A stretch of 64,000 nucleotides of DNA from Aquiluna sp. (GTDB lineage Bacteria > Actinomycetota > Actinomycetes > Actinomycetales > Microbacteriaceae). Positions 1 through 8,544 of this stretch are shown here, piece after piece (position 1 is the first letter of the stretch; each line of letters starts with the position of its first letter). The stretch is taken from NCBI GenBank assembly GCA_028822985.1, contig JAPKCK010000005.1, forward strand, positions 1 through 64,000. The letters are read 5' to 3'. Both the position numbers and the translations under genes were made by a program. The notes under the pieces were generated by a model. It saw nothing but the letters and a program-made list of their open reading frames with translations, was not told the DNA's origin and did no database searches.

Positions 1-75
1 GCGAAGAAGCCAGTAGCGAAGAAGCCAGTAGCGAAGAAGCCAGTAGCGAAGAAGCCAGTAGCGAAGAAGCCAGTA
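1..75 (+). repeat. Perfect 15-bp coding tandem repeat (five copies in view)
   Basis: The unit GCGAAGAAGCCAGTA is repeated five times without a single mismatch, even at synonymous positions, and the array may continue beyond the left edge. Each unit encodes Ala-Lys-Lys-Pro-Val. The unit is a multiple of three, so copy-number change by slippage would keep the frame. Confidence 0.95.
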
Positions 76-117
76 GCTAAGACCACTGCTGCTAAAAAGC
101 CAGTAGCTAAAAAATAG
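1..117 (+). CDS. C-terminal end of a Lys/Ala/Pro-rich protein (partial)
   Basis: The reading frame enters from the left edge and ends at TAG 115-117. It encodes five identical AKKPV pentapeptides and then a diverged AKTTAAKKPVAKK tail. Basic, low-complexity tails of this type occur on actinobacterial nucleoid proteins (the HupB type of HU protein and H1-like proteins), where they bind DNA non-specifically. The globular domain lies outside the window, so HU identity is inference; a ribosomal or other nucleic-acid-binding protein with a basic tail is also possible. The next gene ends on the opposite strand immediately after this stop, so the two genes converge with no spacer. Confidence 0.7.
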   Translation, partial: AKKPVAKKPVAKKPVAKKPVAKKPVAKTTAAKKPVAKK

Positions 118-1002
118 TTAGCTAACTACGTACGCAGCCGACTGCTGCAAAGTTTGATGCGTGAATTCGAACCCCGAGTCGCTGAGTTTTTTTGCACTCA
201 TTTTTTGAGAGCAGAGTAGTAATTCTTTTGCAGCTATACCTATGAAGAGGTTCATTGTCCAGGCCGGAGCCTTCAGAAAAGTTGGCCTGCGGAGTTCTTT
301 GCCAAGAGCCGTAACAAGCTGTTTACAGGTGGCGGGTTCCGGAGCAGTGAGATTAAATGCCCCTGTCGCCTCCTCATTGTTGATCAAATGAATAATTGCC
401 CGGGCTTCGTCCTCGAGACTAATCCAAGCCCACCATTGGCTGCCCCGACCAATCGAGAAGCCAACACCCGCACGAATAAACGGCAGGAGGCGACCGAGAG
501 CCCCTAGATTTTTGCTCATAACTAGGGTAGTTCTTGCAAGCACGACTCGAGTGTTGGCTTTCAGGGCTTCGGTTTCCCAAGAGTCGGCCAAGTCGGCAAG
601 AAAGCCTTCTCCCCGACCTGATTCTTCTGTGAGTACCTCATCCCCACGATCGCCATAGATTCCTGACGCGGACCCACTCACTAAAACTTTTGGCTGGTTC
701 TTTGCGTTATTTATTGCGTCCACCAAGGTTTTGGTTGAATCAAGCCTCGATGAGATCAGCAGTTTCATGTATTTCTTTGTCCAGGGAATGCGTCCGGTTG
801 TCGCCCCGCCCATGTTCACGACCGCATCGATGGATTCCATCAAGCTCGAGTCAAGTGCTTCAAGTCCGGGCTTCCAGCTAACTTCGTTGCTGGCTTTGGC
901 TTCGCGTCTTACCAGCACAACCGGTTCGTGTCCGAGAGCCAGTAGCTGCCTAGAAAGCTCAGTTCCAACTAGTCCTGATGCTCCAGAAATCAATACGCGC
1001 AT
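118..1002 (-). CDS. TIGR01777 family NAD-dependent epimerase/dehydratase-like protein
   Basis: This 294-residue protein belongs to the SDR39U1/YfcH (TIGR01777) branch of extended short-chain dehydrogenases. The N-terminal Rossmann motif GASGLVG spans residues 7-13. The middle part has the family's NMGGA and SGSASGIYGDRGDE segments, and the C-terminal third matches the DUF1731-type domain (near LTAPEP and later residues). The length is normal. The substrate of this family is unknown, so only a nucleotide-sugar- or NAD(P)-linked role can be suggested. It is divergent from the TerC gene with about 80 bp between the starts. Confidence 0.85.
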   Translation of the reverse strand: MRVLISGASGLVGTELSRQLLALGHEPVVLVRREAKASNEVSWKPGLEALDSSLMESIDAVVNMGGATTGRIPWTKKYMKLLISSRLDSTKTLVDAINNAKNQPKVLVSGSASGIYGDRGDEVLTEESGRGEGFLADLADSWETEALKANTRVVLARTTLVMSKNLGALGRLLPFIRAGVGFSIGRGSQWWAWISLEDEARAIIHLINNEEATGAFNLTAPEPATCKQLVTALGKELRRPTFLKAPAWTMNLFIGIAAKELLLCSQKMSAKKLSDSGFEFTHQTLQQSAAYVVS

Positions 1003-1081
1003 TCAAAGCCTTTCGCCACTGGAAACATTACCTACAATTGGCGAAGATTGTTTATTCCAACGGTCTGGAAAACAGAAGGTC

Positions 1082-2083
1082 ATGAACGTAGAAATTTGGG
1101 TTTGGTTAATTACAATCGGCGCATTCTCAGCCGTGATCCTTGGCGACCTTGTTTACCAGGTGCGCAATCCCCATGAGCCCGGCTTTCGGGAATCCGCAAT
1201 TCAGAGTGCCATCTACATTTCTCTGGCTTTGTTGTTCACTCTGGTTATCGGGCTGATCTGGCCGGGTCAGTATGCTGGCGAATACCTTGGCGGCTTTATT
1301 ACCGAAAAGGCTCTGTCCGTGGACAACCTATTTGTGTTTTTGGTTATCTTCACCCAGTTCAAAGTGCCAAGAAAGCTTCAGTCCGAGGCTCTTCTAATAG
1401 GCATCGTCATAGCTCTTGTGCTCAGGGGTATTTTTATTGCCGCAGGTGCTGCGTTCATCGAGAACTTCAGCTGGGCCTTTTATGCCTTCGGTGCGTTCCT
1501 GCTACTGACGGCTATCAAGCTAATCAAGGACACCGCGAAGGACCTAAAGCCAGACGGAGAAACCGATGATTTCGAAGATGGCCGACTTATTCGTTTTATT
1601 CAACGACGCTTTCGTTCAACTAGTCAGTACCACGGGACAAAGTTGGTGATTATAGAAAACGGCAAGCGAGTAATTACGCCACTGCTACTTGTCATGGTTG
1701 CGATCGGGTTCACGGATTTACTCTTTGCACTCGATAGCATTCCAGCCGTTTACGGTCTAACCAATGAGCCTTACATAGTTTTTGTGGCAAACGCTTTTGC
1801 TCTTTTAGGCCTGAGGCAGCTCTATTTCTTGCTAAGCGGCCTAATGCAGCGACTCAGATATCTCGGCTTTGGGTTAAGTTTGATTTTGGCCTGGATCGGC
1901 ATCAAGCTTGTAATTCACGCCCTTCACAAAAATGAAGTCCCGTTCATTAATGGCGGGGAGGCTATCAAGGTCATCCCAGAGATCTCCACTGGCTTGTCCC
2001 TGATTGTGATTTTGATAACGCTCACTGTCACCACCGTCTGGTCCCTTATTGCAACCAGGGCAAAAGGTCAAAAGGACAACTAG
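1082..2083 (+). CDS. TerC family integral membrane protein
   Basis: This is a 333-residue polytopic membrane protein of the TerC family, which in other bacteria is linked to tellurite resistance and to metallating exported manganese-dependent proteins. The signature GGFITEKALSVDNLFVF, with conserved acidic residues in a membrane helix, is near residues 70-85. A second acidic helix (FTDLLFALDSIPAVYG) lies near 215-230. Seven or more hydrophobic segments are visible. I chose ATG 1082 because AGAAGG precedes it and it matches family N-termini; the frame is open about 350 bp further upstream, but that part is antisense to the epimerase gene. The 3' end overlaps the convergent glycosyltransferase gene by 4 bp. 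Confidence 0.9.
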   Translation: MNVEIWVWLITIGAFSAVILGDLVYQVRNPHEPGFRESAIQSAIYISLALLFTLVIGLIWPGQYAGEYLGGFITEKALSVDNLFVFLVIFTQFKVPRKLQSEALLIGIVIALVLRGIFIAAGAAFIENFSWAFYAFGAFLLLTAIKLIKDTAKDLKPDGETDDFEDGRLIRFIQRRFRSTSQYHGTKLVIIENGKRVITPLLLVMVAIGFTDLLFALDSIPAVYGLTNEPYIVFVANAFALLGLRQLYFLLSGLMQRLRYLGFGLSLILAWIGIKLVIHALHKNEVPFINGGEAIKVIPEISTGLSLIVILITLTVTTVWSLIATRAKGQKDN

Positions 2084-3534
2084 ATCCAGAACGGAAAAAT
2101 CATTTGCAGTTGCCAGACAAAATGTGGGACAGGCAGCGCCATCCAAATGGTCAAGAAGTACAGGGCGAATAACACCACGGCCATCGTGAGAACTACCAAC
2201 GCTCCAGACCTGCCCCTAAGTCTCCAAGCCACACTCTTTCGCCAGTAAGCGTGCATGCCAAAAGCTAGAGCAAGCACTAAATACGGTGCGTAAGCGACGG
2301 CGTAGAACTGGAAGGTAGTGCGTTCAAGGTAGAACACCCAAGGCAGCCAGCCGGCCAAGAAGCCAGTTATTAGTGCGAAGCTACCCGCATCAAACTGCCG
2401 AATATTTCTAAGGCCTAACCAAATAATTGCCAACAACCCGCCCAGCCAAATTACAAGATTAGGTATTGCGGTCAGTGCAACGGTGCAGTCAGTGAGTAAC
2501 CCGCAGGCACTGGAGGCCTCGTAACGCTCGAAAAACAGGGCTGTGGGTCTGAGGCTAAAAAGCCACTCAAAAGCGTTTGCCTGGTAGGGGTGGGGGCTCG
2601 TAAGGCCCGTGTGGAAGGCGTATGCATTTAGGTGATAGTCCCAAAGCGACTCGTACCAACTTGGCTTAGCGCCCCTACCCCAGCCATCACTCCCGGTAAT
2701 CCAGCCAAGCCAGCTGAGCAGGTAAATCCCGAGGGCTGGAACAAGAAGCACGATCGCATTTAGTGCACCTTGCCCAATCGCTAGAACTCTCGGCATTCCT
2801 AGGCGACTTCGAAGATTGAGATCCACAATAAACGTGTAGAGGCCAAATGCTGCCAGGAAATACAGCCCTGACCACTTGACGCTGATGGCAAGACCCAGGG
2901 CGATCCCGGCTAGTAGTAGCCATCCGCGTATGACTAAACCGTTTGACCTAGTTCGTCTCAGCCTGTGCTGCCAGGAACTTTGATCTCGGATCACAAAGTA
3001 AAAAGCCAGTAGAGCGAAAAACGCAAGGATTCCATCGAGGATTGCGGTGCGGGAAAGAGTTATTGACAAGCCCTCGAGGGCCATCAGTAGCCCAGCAACT
3101 GCGGCAAAAAAGTTTGATCCAATCAACCTTCTGGCAATCAGGATTACTAGTGGAATCATCAGCGTGCCAAGCAGGGCTGTCATGAAGCGCCAGCCAAAAG
3201 CTGAGTCAGCACCGAAAAGCTGCATGCCAAACCAGATCATCCACTTGCCAAATGGCGGGTGCACTACATAAGCAGCAGAATCCAAGAAGCCGGAGAGGTT
3301 ACCCATTTCAAAATCTGCATTTGCATCGGCCCGCCAATTGCGCTCGGATCCAAAAAGACCGAGCGTATAGGCGTCCTTCACGTAATAGGTCTCGTCGAAT
3401 ATCAGAAGTCGAGGGTTAGCAAGATTTCCGAACCGAATTATGAGGCCCATAAGAGTTATGACGAGCGTGGAAACCAGCCCAAACCGCGGATGCCCGGCGA
3501 ACTTGGTCGAAACGCGAATTGCTGCTGATATCAC
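2080..3534 (-). CDS. pmt: Protein O-mannosyltransferase, PMT/GT39 family
   Basis: A 484-residue multi-pass glycosyltransferase that would transfer mannose from polyprenyl-phosphate-mannose to exported proteins at the membrane. The N-terminal extracytoplasmic loop has the catalytic Asp-Glu in IFDETYYVKDAY (near residues 44-55) and the conserved HPPFGKWMI segment (near 93-101). About ten hydrophobic helices follow. The position beside rsmI matches Rv1002c/Rv1003 in M. tuberculosis. The GTG start lies 23 bp from the divergent rsmI start, so both promoters must sit within the 5' coding ends or very close by. Confidence 0.88.
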   Translation of the reverse strand: MISAAIRVSTKFAGHPRFGLVSTLVITLMGLIIRFGNLANPRLLIFDETYYVKDAYTLGLFGSERNWRADANADFEMGNLSGFLDSAAYVVHPPFGKWMIWFGMQLFGADSAFGWRFMTALLGTLMIPLVILIARRLIGSNFFAAVAGLLMALEGLSITLSRTAILDGILAFFALLAFYFVIRDQSSWQHRLRRTRSNGLVIRGWLLLAGIALGLAISVKWSGLYFLAAFGLYTFIVDLNLRSRLGMPRVLAIGQGALNAIVLLVPALGIYLLSWLGWITGSDGWGRGAKPSWYESLWDYHLNAYAFHTGLTSPHPYQANAFEWLFSLRPTALFFERYEASSACGLLTDCTVALTAIPNLVIWLGGLLAIIWLGLRNIRQFDAGSFALITGFLAGWLPWVFYLERTTFQFYAVAYAPYLVLALAFGMHAYWRKSVAWRLRGRSGALVVLTMAVVLFALYFLTIWMALPVPHFVWQLQMIFPFWI

Positions 3535-3557
3535 GGTTAGATGCTAGTTTGCTTAGC

Positions 3558-4376
3558 GTGTTGATACTCGCGGCCACTCCAATCGGAAATCTTTCCGATG
3601 CATCCAGGCGCTTGGAAAAAACTCTTATTGAAGCTAGTTTCATTGCGGCCGAGGACACGAGAGAGCTAAAGCGACTGTGCCGAGGTCTGGGCATCACCCT
3701 AAACGCCAAGCTCTTCAGCCTGCACGAACACAATGAACGCGATCGCATTGTTGAACTAGTCGAGCTTGCCAAAGACGAAGCGGTTGTTTTGGTGAGTGAT
3801 GCCGGCATGCCAACCATCTCTGACCCGGGCTTTTTGCTGGTTAGGGCCTGCGCGGATGCCGGAGTGGAGATCCAAATTGTTCCCGGACCATCGGCCGTAG
3901 TTTCGGCGCTCGCGGTTTCGGGTTTACCGACTGATCGGTTTAGCTTCGAAGGCTTTTTGCCTAGAAAATCCGGCGAGCGAGTTCGAGTTTTTGAATCATT
4001 GATAACGGAGAAGCGAACCATGGTGTTTTTTGAGGCCCCCCACCGCATTATGGAGAGCCTCAAGGACGCCCGAAAAGTATTCGGTGTTGAACGTTTAGCC
4101 AGCGTTTCACGAGAGCTGACTAAGAAATTTGAGGAAACAAAGCGAGGAAGCCTTCAGGAGCTTGTCGAGTGGGCAGAGAAAATACCAAAAGGTGAGATGG
4201 TTTTGGTTGTTTCAGGTGCCGGCGAAGAACAGCTTGATTATGCAAAATTGGGGCAGAAAGCTTTGTTGTTGGCTGAGTCGGGGATGGGCCTAAAACAGGC
4301 CAGCACGGAACTTGCCGACAAATTCGGTGCCTCGAAGACGGCCATCTATCAGCACGCACTGCAGGCTAAAGCCTAA
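3558..4376 (+). CDS. rsmI: 16S rRNA (cytidine(1402)-2'-O)-methyltransferase RsmI
   Basis: This 272-residue SAM-dependent methyltransferase of the tetrapyrrole-methylase fold modifies the ribose of C1402 in 16S rRNA. ATPIGNLSDAS is at residues 6-16 and the SAM-binding segment SDAGMPTISDPGF is near residue 80. GTG 3558 places this motif where family members have it; an in-frame TTG at 3519 would add 13 residues overlapping the divergent gene. No clear Shine-Dalgarno is present, so leaderless translation is plausible. The stop is 10 bp before the metG start. Confidence 0.92.
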   Translation: MLILAATPIGNLSDASRRLEKTLIEASFIAAEDTRELKRLCRGLGITLNAKLFSLHEHNERDRIVELVELAKDEAVVLVSDAGMPTISDPGFLLVRACADAGVEIQIVPGPSAVVSALAVSGLPTDRFSFEGFLPRKSGERVRVFESLITEKRTMVFFEAPHRIMESLKDARKVFGVERLASVSRELTKKFEETKRGSLQELVEWAEKIPKGEMVLVVSGAGEEQLDYAKLGQKALLLAESGMGLKQASTELADKFGASKTAIYQHALQAKA

Positions 4377-4386
4377 GATATCTCAA

Positions 4387-5961
4387 GTGTCCAAGTCTTT
4401 TTACGTAACTACGCCCATCTTCTACGTCAACGATGCCCCGCACATCGGCCATGCCTACACGGAGGTGGCCTGTGATGTCCTAGCCAGGTGGCATCGTCAG
4501 CGCGGTGAGGACACTTTTTTGCTGACTGGAACCGACGAGCACGGTGAAAAGGTTTTGCGAACGGCCCTTGGAAATCAAACGGATCCGAAGAGCTGGACCG
4601 ACAAGCTGGTAACCGAATCCTGGCTTCCGCTTCTGAAGACCATCGATATTGACAACCAAGATTTCATTAGAACAACCGAGCCAAGGCACGAGGTAGCGGT
4701 TCAAAAGTTTTTACAAAAGCTTTTCGACGACGGTTACATCTATCAGGGTTCTTTTGAGGGAAATTATTGCGTCGGCTGTGAAGAGTACAAAAACGACGGT
4801 GATCTCATTGACGGAGCCGACACATTCGCCGGTCAACGAGTTTGCGCGATCCACTCAAAGCCAGTGGAGCAGCTCAATGAAACTAATTACTTTTTCAAGC
4901 TAAGCCAATTCCAAGAAAAACTTTTGGATCACTATGAGCAGAACCCCACCTTTATTCAGCCAGCGTCTGCCAGAAACGAGGTTGTTTCGTTTGTGAAATC
5001 AGGTCTCAGCGACCTTTCAATTTCTAGGTCCAAAGAGCGATTTGACTGGGGTATTGATATTCCTTGGGACTCCGAGCACATTACCTACGTTTGGTTTGAC
5101 GCACTTTTGAACTACATCACCGCAATTGGCTATGGCAGCGACGAAGAAAAGCTCAAGTCGCTTTGGCCGGCCGATGTTCAGGTCGTGGGCAAGGATATTC
5201 TGCGTTTTCACGCAGTGATTTGGCCCGCGATGCTCATGGCGGCAGAGTTAGAACCACCTCGTCAAGTTTTTGGTCATGGGTGGTTGCTAGTTGGCGGAGA
5301 AAAGATGTCCAAGTCCAAATTGACTGGAATCTCACCGAATCAGATAACTGATATTTTCGGCTCCGATGCCTTTAGGTATTACTTCATGAAGGCAATTGGC
5401 TTCGGTTCTGACGGTTCGTTTAGCTGGGAAGATCTCTCAGCCAGATACAACTCCGAATTGGCAAATGGATTTGGTAACTTAGCCTCCAGGACAGTGGCGA
5501 TGGTGAATCGCTACTTTGACGGCGTTATTCAGGCCCCCGGAGAATTTACCGATGCCGACAAGCATGTTTCGAACATTGCGGCAAACGCCACTCGTGAAGC
5601 CGATTTTGCAATCGCACAGATTGCACCCCACGAGGCAATAGCGAAAATTTGGACACTTGTTGATGAGCTCAATAGCTACATCACGACTCAAGAACCTTGG
5701 GTGCTTGCCAAGGATCCGGCTAATAACGAGCGTCTCTCGACTGTGTTGTACACGGCGGTCGAGGGGCTTCGCTGTCTGGCCGTGTTGCTTTTCCCGGTTA
5801 TGCCCAAATCCACGAGCAGGCTTTGGGATTCGATTGGTAGCTCACTTGGTGCGCTTGCGGATCAGCCGCTGTCATCCTGCGAAACCTGGGGCTTATTACA
5901 GCCCGGAGTGAAGTTGGGTGAATTGGAAGCCCTCTTCCCAAGGGTAGAAGAGAGCGCATGA
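4387..5961 (+). CDS. metG: Methionyl-tRNA synthetase
   Basis: A 524-residue class I aminoacyl-tRNA synthetase that charges tRNA-Met and the initiator tRNA. The HIGH motif (HIGH of PHIGHAYTE) is at residues 19-22 and KMSKS near 306-310. A single CxxC (CVGCEEYK) in the connecting insert, with a later Cys/His (VCAIH), is the zinc-type arrangement. There is no C-terminal tRNA-binding dimerisation domain, as is common in actinobacterial enzymes. GTG 4387 is chosen because SKSFYVTTPIFYVN is the normal N-terminus; the longer open frame overlaps rsmI. The stop overlaps the tatD start as ATGA. Confidence 0.95.
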   Translation: MSKSFYVTTPIFYVNDAPHIGHAYTEVACDVLARWHRQRGEDTFLLTGTDEHGEKVLRTALGNQTDPKSWTDKLVTESWLPLLKTIDIDNQDFIRTTEPRHEVAVQKFLQKLFDDGYIYQGSFEGNYCVGCEEYKNDGDLIDGADTFAGQRVCAIHSKPVEQLNETNYFFKLSQFQEKLLDHYEQNPTFIQPASARNEVVSFVKSGLSDLSISRSKERFDWGIDIPWDSEHITYVWFDALLNYITAIGYGSDEEKLKSLWPADVQVVGKDILRFHAVIWPAMLMAAELEPPRQVFGHGWLLVGGEKMSKSKLTGISPNQITDIFGSDAFRYYFMKAIGFGSDGSFSWEDLSARYNSELANGFGNLASRTVAMVNRYFDGVIQAPGEFTDADKHVSNIAANATREADFAIAQIAPHEAIAKIWTLVDELNSYITTQEPWVLAKDPANNERLSTVLYTAVEGLRCLAVLLFPVMPKSTSRLWDSIGSSLGALADQPLSSCETWGLLQPGVKLGELEALFPRVEESA

Positions 5962-6854
5962 GCGAGTTTGCGAGAACTCGCAACAGTTATGACGGCAGCG
6001 AGAAATCGAAGCGTCTTTACCCACCGCTACCTGAACCGCTCGAAGTCGGTACTTACGATAACCACACGCACTTGGAAATAGTTGACGGAGATGAGCCGCT
6101 TAGCGTGGTTGAGCATCTTGAAATGATGCGTCAAGTCAACATGTTGGGGGCCGTCCAGGTTGGGGTGACTGTGGAAAGCTCAAAGTACTCTGCCGAAATC
6201 GCAGACCGGGAGCCGATGCTGCTTGCTGCGGTCGCAATTCACCCCAACGAGGCTCCGCTTTATGGGTCACTCGAAGAACTTGATATTGCGATTTCGGAAA
6301 TTGCTGACCTCGCAAAGCTTCCGCGAGTCAGAGCCGTGGGCGAAACAGGGCTCGATTATTTTCGCACCGAGGGCGAGGAAGCTCTTTTGATGCAGCAGCA
6401 CTCGTTTGAGCAGCACATTGCAATCGCCAAGGAATTTGATTTGGCGCTTCAGATTCATGACCGCGATGCTCACGCCGATGTTGTTGCGACCTTGCTGAGG
6501 GTCGGCGCGCCCGAGCGAACTGTCTTTCATTGTTACTCCGGGGATTTGGAGCTGGCCCAAATCTGCAAGGAAAACGGCTGGTTCTTATCTTTTTCTGGCA
6601 ACGTGACGTTCAAGAAAAACCAACACCTACGAGACTCGCTGCTGGCGGTCGATCCCGGTCGGCTTCTAATAGAAACCGATGCGCCATTTTTGACCCCCGA
6701 GCCCCTTCGCGGAAGACCGAATGCGCCCTATTTGGTTCCGCACACGCTCAGGTTTATCGCATCACTTATGCAGTGGAGTCCCAATGACCTGGCTCTTCGG
6801 TTGAACAAGAACACTGAAAATGTCTACGGTTTTTGGTCGGAAGGGTTGATCTAG
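5958..6854 (+). CDS. tatD: TatD family metal-dependent hydrolase/DNase
   Basis: A 298-residue TIM-barrel metallohydrolase of the TatD family, whose members act as 3'-5' exonucleases on DNA and RNA. Metal ligands are visible in order: HTH of DNHTHLEI near residue 34, the Glu of VGETGLDYF, the His of QIHDRDAH, the His of FHCYSGD, and the Asp of IETDAPFLTPEP. An N-terminal extension of about 30 residues precedes the barrel. It is translationally coupled to metG by a 4-bp overlap and to rsmA by a 1-bp overlap. Many actinobacteria have rpfB between tatD and rsmA; here nothing intervenes. Confidence 0.92.
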   Translation: MSEFARTRNSYDGSEKSKRLYPPLPEPLEVGTYDNHTHLEIVDGDEPLSVVEHLEMMRQVNMLGAVQVGVTVESSKYSAEIADREPMLLAAVAIHPNEAPLYGSLEELDIAISEIADLAKLPRVRAVGETGLDYFRTEGEEALLMQQHSFEQHIAIAKEFDLALQIHDRDAHADVVATLLRVGAPERTVFHCYSGDLELAQICKENGWFLSFSGNVTFKKNQHLRDSLLAVDPGRLLIETDAPFLTPEPLRGRPNAPYLVPHTLRFIASLMQWSPNDLALRLNKNTENVYGFWSEGLI

Positions 6855-7669
6855 TGCTCGGGGCTAAGGAAATTCGCCAGTTAGCGGGGACTTTGGAGAT
6901 CAAACCAACAAAAAAACTTGGACAAAACTTTGTGATTGATCCAAACACGATTAATCGAATAGTTGCAGCAGCCGGTCTGGTTCCTGAGGACGTGGTTGTG
7001 GAAATTGGACCCGGTCTCGGTTCTCTCACTTTGGGGTTATTGGAAAAGGCCGAAAGTGTAATTGCAGTGGAGATTGACCCGAAGCTTGCCAAGCAACTGC
7101 CTCTGACAATTTCTTTGCATGCGCCGGGAAAGACCGTGGAGCTAGTGATTGCCGATGCACTTCAGATTCGGGAATTACCGAAAGCCCCAACTGCATTGGT
7201 GGCGAATCTTCCCTATAACATTTCTGTCCCGGTGCTACTGCATTTTCTAGCAACGTTCCCGACTCTAGAAAAAGGATTAGTGATGGTGCAGGCCGAGGTT
7301 GCTCATCGGTTGGCAGCGTCTCCGGGTACGAAGGACTACGGCTCCCCAAGCCTCAAGATGTCGTGGTACGGACCTGCAAGGCTGGCGGGAAACATTGGCA
7401 GAAATGTATTTTGGCCGGCGCCAAATGTTGATTCTGCGCTGGTGTATTTTCAGCACAACGTGACCAGGACTGCAGATAGAAAAGCCGTCTTCGCGGTTAT
7501 CGACGCCGCTTTTGGCCAGCGAAGAAAAACCCTGAGGCAGTCTCTGTCCAGCTGGGCTGGTTCACCATCGGCCGCCGAGGAGATTCTCATCAGAGCTGGC
7601 ATAGACCCTAAGTTCAGGGGCGAACAGTTGCTGATTGATCAGTTCATTTCAATTGCGGAGGCTAAATGA
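6854..7669 (+). CDS. rsmA: 16S rRNA dimethyladenosine transferase RsmA/KsgA
   Basis: A 271-residue SAM methyltransferase that dimethylates A1518 and A1519 in helix 45 of 16S rRNA during 30S maturation. Seen in the sequence: KKLGQNFVIDPN near the N-terminus, the SAM-binding motif EIGPGLGSLT, the catalytic NLPYNIS, and the C-terminal FGQRRKTLRQSL. GTG 6854 overlaps the tatD stop by one base and is preceded by GGAAGGG at good spacing. Its stop overlaps the ispE ATG as ATGA, so tatD, rsmA, ispE and the ABC-F gene form one coupled operon. Confidence 0.95.
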   Translation: MLGAKEIRQLAGTLEIKPTKKLGQNFVIDPNTINRIVAAAGLVPEDVVVEIGPGLGSLTLGLLEKAESVIAVEIDPKLAKQLPLTISLHAPGKTVELVIADALQIRELPKAPTALVANLPYNISVPVLLHFLATFPTLEKGLVMVQAEVAHRLAASPGTKDYGSPSLKMSWYGPARLAGNIGRNVFWPAPNVDSALVYFQHNVTRTADRKAVFAVIDAAFGQRRKTLRQSLSSWAGSPSAAEEILIRAGIDPKFRGEQLLIDQFISIAEAK

Positions 7670-8544
7670 TCAGCGCGCTAGCACCGGCAAAAATTAATCT
7701 GGCTTTTTTATCGGGACCTGTTCGCCCGGATGGATACCACAACGTCATTAGCGTCTACCAAGCCCTTGACCTCTTTGAAAAGGTCAGCGTCGAAAGTGCT
7801 AAGGACTGGGAGGTGGAGCTAATTGGGGTCGATCTCGTCGAAGCTGAGCGTATTCCGATAGACAGTTCAAACCTTGTTATTAAGGCCGCGCTTGAGCTGG
7901 CTAAGCACGTCGGAATTGAAAAGCCTCAGCCAATGAGGTTTGTTATTGAAAAGCATGTGCCTCCAGCAGCCGGAATGGCTGGCGGGTCAGCGGATGCCGC
8001 AGCCAGCCTCGTTGCACTAAACCGGGCTTGGGGTCTTGATTTGAGTTCAGCCGAGCTCACCAAGGTAGCTGCCAAAATCGGGGCGGATGTTCCATTCGCA
8101 CTTCTCGGGGGAACTGCACTCGGTCTTGATACTGGCATAGACTTACGTCCGCTGACGCCTTTGGGTCTGCAGTTTGTGCTGCTAATCTTCAGCACTCCAG
8201 GGCTGTCGACCGCCGATGTTTTTAAAGAGTTTGATCGACTGTGTCCGGACGGAAATCTTACTAAGACACCTGAGCAAGTCATGTCTCAATATGAGTTAGG
8301 CGCAAGCAAGATCCTTGGCGATAACTCTCTTGAGGTGGCGGCCTATTCACTTCGACCAGATTTGTTTGGTATGGCTCAAATGATTCCAGGTAAAAAAGCT
8401 TTCGTCTCCGGTTCTGGTCCAACTTTGTTTATGCTTTCTAAGGACTCCCAAGAAGTTGCTTCTTGGCATCGGGCATTCGCTGCCAGTGGATTTAGTGCGA
8501 TGGTCTGTAAAACATCTAACGGCAGTGCGGAGCTTGTGAACTAA
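7666..8544 (+). CDS. ispE: 4-diphosphocytidyl-2-C-methyl-D-erythritol kinase
   Basis: A 292-residue GHMP kinase of the non-mevalonate isoprenoid pathway. It phosphorylates CDP-methylerythritol with ATP in the cytoplasm. The substrate motif APAKINLAF is at the N-terminus, the ATP-binding glycine-rich loop PAAGMAGGSADAAASL is near residues 103-118, and the third GHMP motif SGSGPTLFML is near the C-terminus. The ispH gene of the same pathway is at 38080 in this window. It overlaps rsmA by 4 bp and the ABC-F gene by 1 bp. Confidence 0.95.
   Translation: MISALAPAKINLAFLSGPVRPDGYHNVISVYQALDLFEKVSVESAKDWEVELIGVDLVEAERIPIDSSNLVIKAALELAKHVGIEKPQPMRFVIEKHVPPAAGMAGGSADAAASLVALNRAWGLDLSSAELTKVAAKIGADVPFALLGGTALGLDTGIDLRPLTPLGLQFVLLIFSTPGLSTADVFKEFDRLCPDGNLTKTPEQVMSQYELGASKILGDNSLEVAAYSLRPDLFGMAQMIPGKKAFVSGSGPTLFMLSKDSQEVASWHRAFAASGFSAMVCKTSNGSAELVN

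Noticed and set aside
1-75. CRISPR-like array
   Set aside because: The 15-bp units are contiguous without spacers and encode a protein tail.
731-1081. Upstream extension of the TerC frame from ATG 731
   Set aside because: It is antisense to the epimerase gene, and its translation (Ser-rich, no helix) does not resemble TerC N-termini; ATG 1082 has a Shine-Dalgarno.
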